Below are positions 58,819-64,000 of a stretch of DNA of 64,000 nucleotides, piece by piece. Source of the stretch: Earliella scabrosa (Eukaryota; Basidiomycota; Agaricomycetes; Polyporales; Polyporaceae); assembly GCA_022605405.1 (NCBI GenBank), contig JABYQQ010000001.1, positions 2,294,001 to 2,358,000 of the forward strand, given 5' to 3'. Numbering within the stretch: position 1 is the stretch's first letter; each line of letters starts with the position of its first letter. The notes beneath the pieces are model-generated. The model was given only the letters and a program-made list of their open reading frames with translations, ran no database searches and was not told where the DNA came from. The translations under genes were made by a program, and so were the position numbers.

Positions 58819-60232
58819 TCAATTGGGGTCATCCGGGGGAGACGGCGATGGCTGCTTGCGCAGAGACTTGAGCCGATAGGCCAGCGTTCGACAAGCTCCC
58901 GAAAGCCTACTACGCTTGCTTTCCACTTGATCCGAGGTGCTCCGGGGTATCGGCACAGCGGGTAGGAAGAGAACGAGGTAAAACGCGGTGCGAAAAATAT
59001 GCTGAACGTCCTTCACGAGATCGAGCGACCAGTCGTCTTTACGCCTCCGTAGTCGGGCACGGAGCTTCCACCACGGCAACTGTGACACTATGCGCTCGAG
59101 GTCGCGCATGGCTTGCTCCATGGTCGGACGCTGATCTGGGTCTTTCTTGACCATAGACGCAATCAAGGGGGTCATGAAACCCAAGTTGCTGTATTGCTGT
59201 GAGGAATCAGACCGGTGAGCAGAGACGCCGAGAGGGAACATACTCGCCTGCAGAAAATCCTCTCTAATGAGGTTCCCTAGATAGTACACATCGGTATGAA
59301 ATGGGTTTCTGAAGATGGAGGGGTCCTCTTGAAACTCCGGAACCGTGCGATCGCCTCCAATGATAGGTTCTTCCAGGGGATTGACGTTGTCCGGGTCATA
59401 CTGCCGAGAAAGACCAAAGTCGGTCCAGTAGTACTTTGGCGGACGCCGTGTGCGCGAATAGTATGATGCGTCTTTCCGGTTATCACGCGTTGAGTGAGTC
59501 GCGACAAAGTGATACAACTGTGGGTACATCTCGTGAGGATCGAGCATGATATTGAGTGTCATACAATCGCTAAGCCTCGTTGTGAGTTGGTCATGTAGGT
59601 GGTAGACAAACTTGTAGACGAACCGGTGAGCAATATGATGTTCATGCATGAAAAGTAAGCCCTGAGGATATGATCAACTCGAGGAGCCAGATCAACCGCG
59701 TAGAGATACGTACTTCAAAGGCTTGCTGGAAGAAGGCGAAAGCCTCGCCTACAGTATTCATCCGCGGATCAGTATATCTCCGGAGGAGCGGCATGACGAG
59801 CAGTTGTAGGTCAGGGTCGAAGGGGTCATCAAGGACGTCGAGGACCGGACAACAGTGATTGCGCGGGGATGACGAGAGATGCGAAGAGCAGAGTAGTCGT
59901 CCTATTGAGATCTCGTACGGATGAATTGAACGCGACACCCGCTTGATGACGACGGTTCGTCCGTCCGAATCCCGCACCGCGTCCAGGACGCGGTCAGCCT
60001 GGAACAAAATAGATTGTATGACACATCAGTGCAACCCTTCAGCACATACCATGGTGCTCATTCCATCCTCGTACTTCAAAGGAACGTCATTGGTACCCTT
60101 CCAAGATGGGACCCACTCGGGGTGGTATCGTGGACGCAGAATGTATCCTTGTTCTTTGAACCAGTGGTAGCGATCGCGCCAAAACTCCTCCCCACGCAAT
60201 AGACCTCCAAGTATGTCTTTATGTGAGGTCAT
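58819..60232 (-). CDS. Kinase-like family member K4
   Basis: A full-length copy starting MTSHKDILGGLLRGEEFW at 60232 and ending SPSPPDDPN. It has RPRYHPEWVPSWKG, TVVIKRVSR (likely ATP-site Lys), PVLDVLDDPFDPD, VMPLLRRYTDP, HEHHIAHRF then DCMTLNIML, YWTDFGLSRQY, RTVPEF, VYYLGNLIREDF, DPDQRPTM and WWKLRARLRRRKDDW. The hydrophobic AFYLVLFLPAVPIP stretch and a basic tail (YRLKSLRKQ) follow. It is the closest match to K2 and serves as reference for the K2 frameshift. It faces K5 head to head across a 244-bp promoter. Confidence 0.82.
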
Positions 60233-60476
60233 ACCATGTGCAAGGAGAGGCCATGCAAGTGGCTGAATAGGGAGAGCTGAGCGGGGGAGTGTGGGGACGA
60301 GCGTGTCACCACCATTGGATCTCGATCGGCACACGTGGGTACGAGGTTCCCACGGTGCGCCCACAACAACACAGCCTCCAAATAGCGCTCACCCTTTCAG
60401 GGCGGCACTGGTGGCAGAGTTCAACTTGCTTGATCCCGCATATGATTCAGGCCGTCTAGGCCCTTGCGTTACCCTC
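60233..60476. promoter_or_regulatory. Bidirectional promoter K4/K5
   Basis: A compact spacer between two divergent kinase-like genes, containing the cluster element at 60318-60365. Confidence 0.55.
60318..60365. promoter_or_regulatory. Conserved cluster promoter element (K4/K5)
   Basis: It reads GATCTCGATCGGCACAC, then GTGGGTACGAGGTTCCCAC, then GGTGCGCCCACA. The CACGTGGG start contains an E-box-like CACGTG. Confidence 0.65.
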
Positions 60477-61815
60477 ATGCCCGAGTCACCGATCCAACTT
60501 ACCAGAGAGCTCTTTGTGCCGGACTCTCAGCTTGGACAACTCACCAGGGCAGAGGAATGGTGGCGAGACCATCAAGAATGGCTTGCAGGGAAAGGATACA
60601 TGCTTCGGCCGAGGTATAGACCTGGATGGATACCGTCCTGGCAGACGCATCCCGAGAAGGTTAGATGGGATTGTGAAGACTGGTGCTCTCCTAATGTACG
60701 TATTGCACGCGTTGCCCACCTTTGAACTGACTGAAGTGCAATTAGAACATCATCATCTTGGACGCGGTTCGAGTGTCGGACGACTCACTCGTCGCCATCA
60801 AGCAGCTGCGGAAAGAGTTCAATCCCCATGAACTTGAAGTCATTCAATACCTCTACTCTGATGAACTCCGGAAGGACCCTCGCAATCACACAGTCCCTAT
60901 CTTGGATGTGTTGCCTGTTCCTGATGATCCCACCATCGTCCTACTGGTCATGCCACTCATGCGCGCCTGCAACAATCCCCGGTGGGATACCGTTGGAGAA
61001 GTCGTCTCGTTCATTCAGCAGATCTTCGAGGTACGCTCTCCACATAGTCGATGTCATCGCGATCTGTGACCGATTGCTTGCAGGGCTTGGCATTCATGCA
61101 TGAACATCACGTCGCGCATAGGTGCGTTCCTTTCTACCCGAATAGACCTCACACTGAGTTTACCAGGGACTGCATGGTTCTCAATATCATGTACGACCCC
61201 CGGCCCATGTATCCTGATATGTATCACCCCCTCAAGGTGGATGTGCAGCGCAACTTCAAGGGCAAGGCGAAATTCTACACGCGCACCGTCGCTCCCGTGA
61301 AATATTACTACATCGACTTCGGTCTGTCCATGAGGTATAATCTAGACGATGGCCCTCCACGAGAGCATCCCATAGCAGGCGGGGACAAGTCAGTTCCGGA
61401 ATTCAAGGACTGGAACGGCGAGCTGCTAGATCCTTTCCCAACTGATATATATTACCTCGGCAACATGCTCCATAACTTCGTCCTCAAGGTACGCATCTCG
61501 CGATTGTGCCCATCTTGTGCCTCACACCCTGATTTCTTCTGTTCGAGATAGGCGTACCGGGGCACTGACTTCTTAGCACCCCTTATCGAAGATATGATTC
61601 AAGACGACCCGTCCAAGAGACCAGTCATACAGGACGTCGTGCGCCGGTTCGATGTGATGACCCAGGGTATCTCTTCGTGGACTCTCAGGTCTCGACTGGT
61701 TCCCTATGACGAGGAACCCGTTTACACCTTCTTCCGAAACTTGCGCCATCGTGTTCGTACTATCTACTATATCCTGCTCCGCAAGGCTGCTATCCCGTCA
61801 CCTCGTTCAAGTTGA
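60477..61815 (+). CDS. Kinase-like family member K5 (plus strand, divergent)
   Basis: The only plus-strand copy. It starts MPESPIQLTRELFVPDS at 60477 and ends AAIPSPRSS. It contains WWRDHQEWLAGKGYML, VAIKQLRKEF (a true VAIK), HTVPILDVLPVPDDP, HEHHVAHR then DCMVLNIMYD, YYIDFGLSMRY, SVPEF, TDIYYLGNMLHNF and DPSKRPVI. It is more diverged from K1-K4 and closer to K6 in its first exon. The C-terminal helix YYILLRKAAIP is short. Introns fall at family positions (60696-60745, 61032-61083, 61122-61168 and 61489-61551 approximately). It occupies the place taken by P genes in the other modules. Confidence 0.8.
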
Positions 61816-62415
61816 CGACACATACTATAAGAAGTGTTTTCAACCAATGTACCTTCTACATATGGAGTCGTCCGAATGTATCCGTGTCAAGTCGCGAGAG
61901 AATTGCTTGACTAGCATCATAGCATGCGCGTTCAGCCTCCAGACCTATGTTGGAGATGCGTGAAGGATCCGTAGGTTTGACGCTCTGCTCTCCGGAATGC
62001 CCTATCGGTGCCATCTGAGACGTAATGCCTGTCTTCCTGCTCTCAGGGAGAGTCCATTGATCATTCTAGTCGTTGGCGGCAGATCATAGCCTCTTGTTCC
62101 AGCGGCCGAATTGTAGGCGCACCAGGAAGGAGAATTCCCTCGGCGAACCGCCTGTGTTGTTATGGTCAGTCACGTCGCCTGGGGCGTAGGAGTCGAATTC
62201 ATGGCTTGGGAACAAGGAGCCCAGCGCTGACGGCGAAGCTCTTCTCAACGTCCGGATCGTGTCGCAAATGATGCTTCTGATGCTCGTGACGGATCCAGTC
62301 CACCGTCACTCAGGGCAGATGCACCAATACCCTCGATAGTACAACCCGCTCACAGAGCATGAGCTAACCGAAGGTACAGCATTACGACAGCAATATGCAA
62401 CCATGAATATGACAG
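61816..62415. other. Convergent intergenic region K5/K6
   Basis: This 600-bp stretch lies between 3' ends. Nothing is recognised. Confidence 0.45.
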
Positions 62416-63732
62416 TCATGATCCGGAGAGAGGAGTGGGCATAGGGGATAATCGACGAACGAGGTGTGGTAGGGTGTGCGATGAAACATGGTATAAAGTC
62501 ATGACCATATTGGCGAACGTGCCGTCCGTGCGTTTAACCAGTCGAGCGTATAGCTTCCATCGAGAGAGCTTTGCGAGAATCGCGTTGAAGGTCTCCTGCA
62601 CCGCTGCCATGGTCGGCCGCTTGGAAGGATCGGGCTGGATCATGGACGTGACGAGCGGGTCCATGAATGATAGGTTGGAATAGCGCTATGACGGCATCAC
62701 AAATCAGTATGAAACGCTGTACGAGCTGGCGCAGACACGACCGACCTCCTGAAAGTCTTCCCGAATCATATTCCCAATGTAGTACACGTCAGTCGGGAAG
62801 GGATCACGGGCTGAGGTTTTGTCCTCTCGAAACTCGGGAGCAGAGCTGTCACCGCCAATGATGGGCACTGCACGGGGAGCAGGATCGTCCTCAGCGAATC
62901 GTCGGGAGATGCCGAAGTCGGTGAAATAGTATTTGGTTGGACGCTTCGTCCGAGAGTGGTGCTTCGCTTCTGTCGAGTAGTCGCGCTTGAGGAAGGTGTC
63001 GCGGGGGTGATACATGTCGGGATACATGGCACGGGGGTCCAACATGACGTTGAGTGTCATGCAATCTCTGGAAGAAGCACCGTCAGCTCGCGCACAATAC
63101 AAGGAGTGTGTCACACACCGATGTGCGACATGATGCTCGTGCATGAAGTGCAGACCCTACACATGCAATGAGACGAGGGAGGAGTCGGGCAAGAAACGGA
63201 CGTACCTCAAACAGTTGGCGGAAACACTCCACGGCCTCTCCGACGGTCAGAAATGTTGGATCTATATAGCGTCTTAAAAGCGGCATCACAATAATGAGCG
63301 TGTCCTCGTCGGTTGGGTCCTGGAGGATTTCATAGAACGGTACACAGTGATTCCGAGAGTCGGAGGACAGTGGTTCCGAAGAGAAGTACTGGCCGATCTC
63401 AACCTCGTACGGATGCAGTGACTTCGATATGCGTTTGAGCATGACCATCGCGCCGTCTTTCGTTCGTGTCGCGTCCATTAATGCAGCCAACTGTTGTGCA
63501 TTTCAGCACTCGGTGGATCGCACTCCAGCTGAGGATAGAATAGACATACCAATTGTGGTCGACCGTCTTCACATTCATGGGAGAACTTCTTGGTATTCTT
63601 CCATGATGGAACCCAATCCGGCCTGTATCGAGGACGCAGGGCGTATCCAGACTGTTGCAGCCAGTCGTGGTGGTCCCGCCAGTACTTCTCATGATCGCGG
63701 AGCAGTGCATTCGGGTCCTCGTCTGTGGGCAT
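62416..63732 (-). CDS. Kinase-like family member K6
   Basis: It starts at the ATG at 63732 (MPTDEDPNALLRDHEKYW) and ends MPTPLSGS. It has RPRYRPDWVPSWKN, MVMLKRISKSLHPYE (ATP-site Lys in the MLK context), NHCVPFYEILQDP, VMPLLRRYIDP, HEHHVAHR then DCMTLNVMLD, YFTDFGISRRF, SAPEF, TDVYYIGNMIREDF, QPDPSKRPTM and WKLYARLVKRTDG. Four introns are inferred. The upstream flank at 63868-63900 has GTGGAC...TTCCCACG, a weak version of the cluster element. The divergent partner, if any, lies beyond the window. Confidence 0.8.
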
Positions 63733-64000
63733 CTTCTCTGAGAGAGAGGGGAGCAGAGTCGGGGGCACAGCGCTGTGTCAGAAGAACAGGAGTGGTAGAG
63801 ATTGAGGTTAGTCGGGGCCGGACCTCGACGAGTTCCATGGTTGCTTGTAAGTGGTACATTGTTTGCCACGTGGACTACAACAAGGAGGAGTTCCCACGTC
63901 ACATCGCAACTGGCGCTACTGGCCACGCGCTCGCTGTCACCCGATTGATCCAACTCGCCGTCAACGTGATCTCTCGCTAGCGAAACTCGTTACTCTGCCC
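63733..64000. other. Right-edge region upstream of K6
   Basis: This should hold the K6 promoter and, at the edge, perhaps a divergent partner gene. CCACGTGGACTAC...GTTCCCACG near 63867-63900 resembles the cluster element. No gene can be called from this fragment. Confidence 0.35.

Overview
The window looks like nuclear DNA of an agaricomycete basidiomycete, probably a wood-decay polypore. Genes carry many short introns of about 50-60 nt with GT-AG ends. Single-copy eukaryotic housekeeping genes are packed on both strands. The terpene cyclase, the subtilase and the kinase-like families are types found in that group. All assignments come from reading translations; no search was run.

The layout has three zones. 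(1) 1-24 kb is an ordinary gene-dense segment: a HAD-fused drimane-type sesquiterpene cyclase (+), threonine deaminase (-), a Cti6-like PHD-finger protein (-) head to head with COG2 (+), VPS8 (-) head to head with a membrane-anchored glutaredoxin (+), and a mitochondrial cupin (-) head to head with the DEAD-box helicase DBP4 (+).

(2) 24,492-42,327 reads as one 17.8-kb mobile element. It has imperfect terminal inverted repeats, a matching AACA on both sides, and mirrored subterminal clusters of GGATCCC-type and GGGAATCC-type repeats. It carries an integrase-like DDE transposase (-) and three passenger genes (+): a HECT-type E3 ligase-like protein with a seven-copy 34-residue repeat, an unrecognised protein, and a protein resembling a 2-oxoglutarate/Fe(II) dioxygenase (possibly JBP/TET-like). 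Between them lie about 5.4 kb of GC-rich, palindrome-filled repeats and a 160-bp tandem array. A transposon that combines an integrase, a ubiquitin ligase-like protein and a possible base-modifying oxygenase is the most interesting object here.

(3) 42.3-64 kb starts with a secreted subtilisin-like protease and then becomes an accessory, family-rich region. It holds a convergent pair of small acidic paralogues, then six copies of one kinase-like family. Two of these copies face a second small helical family head to head, and one faces another kinase copy. The bidirectional promoters share a conserved element ending in GCCCAC, so the pairs look like duplicated, co-regulated modules. One kinase copy has lost its start region and another has a one-base deletion near its C terminus, as expected of a fast-evolving cluster.
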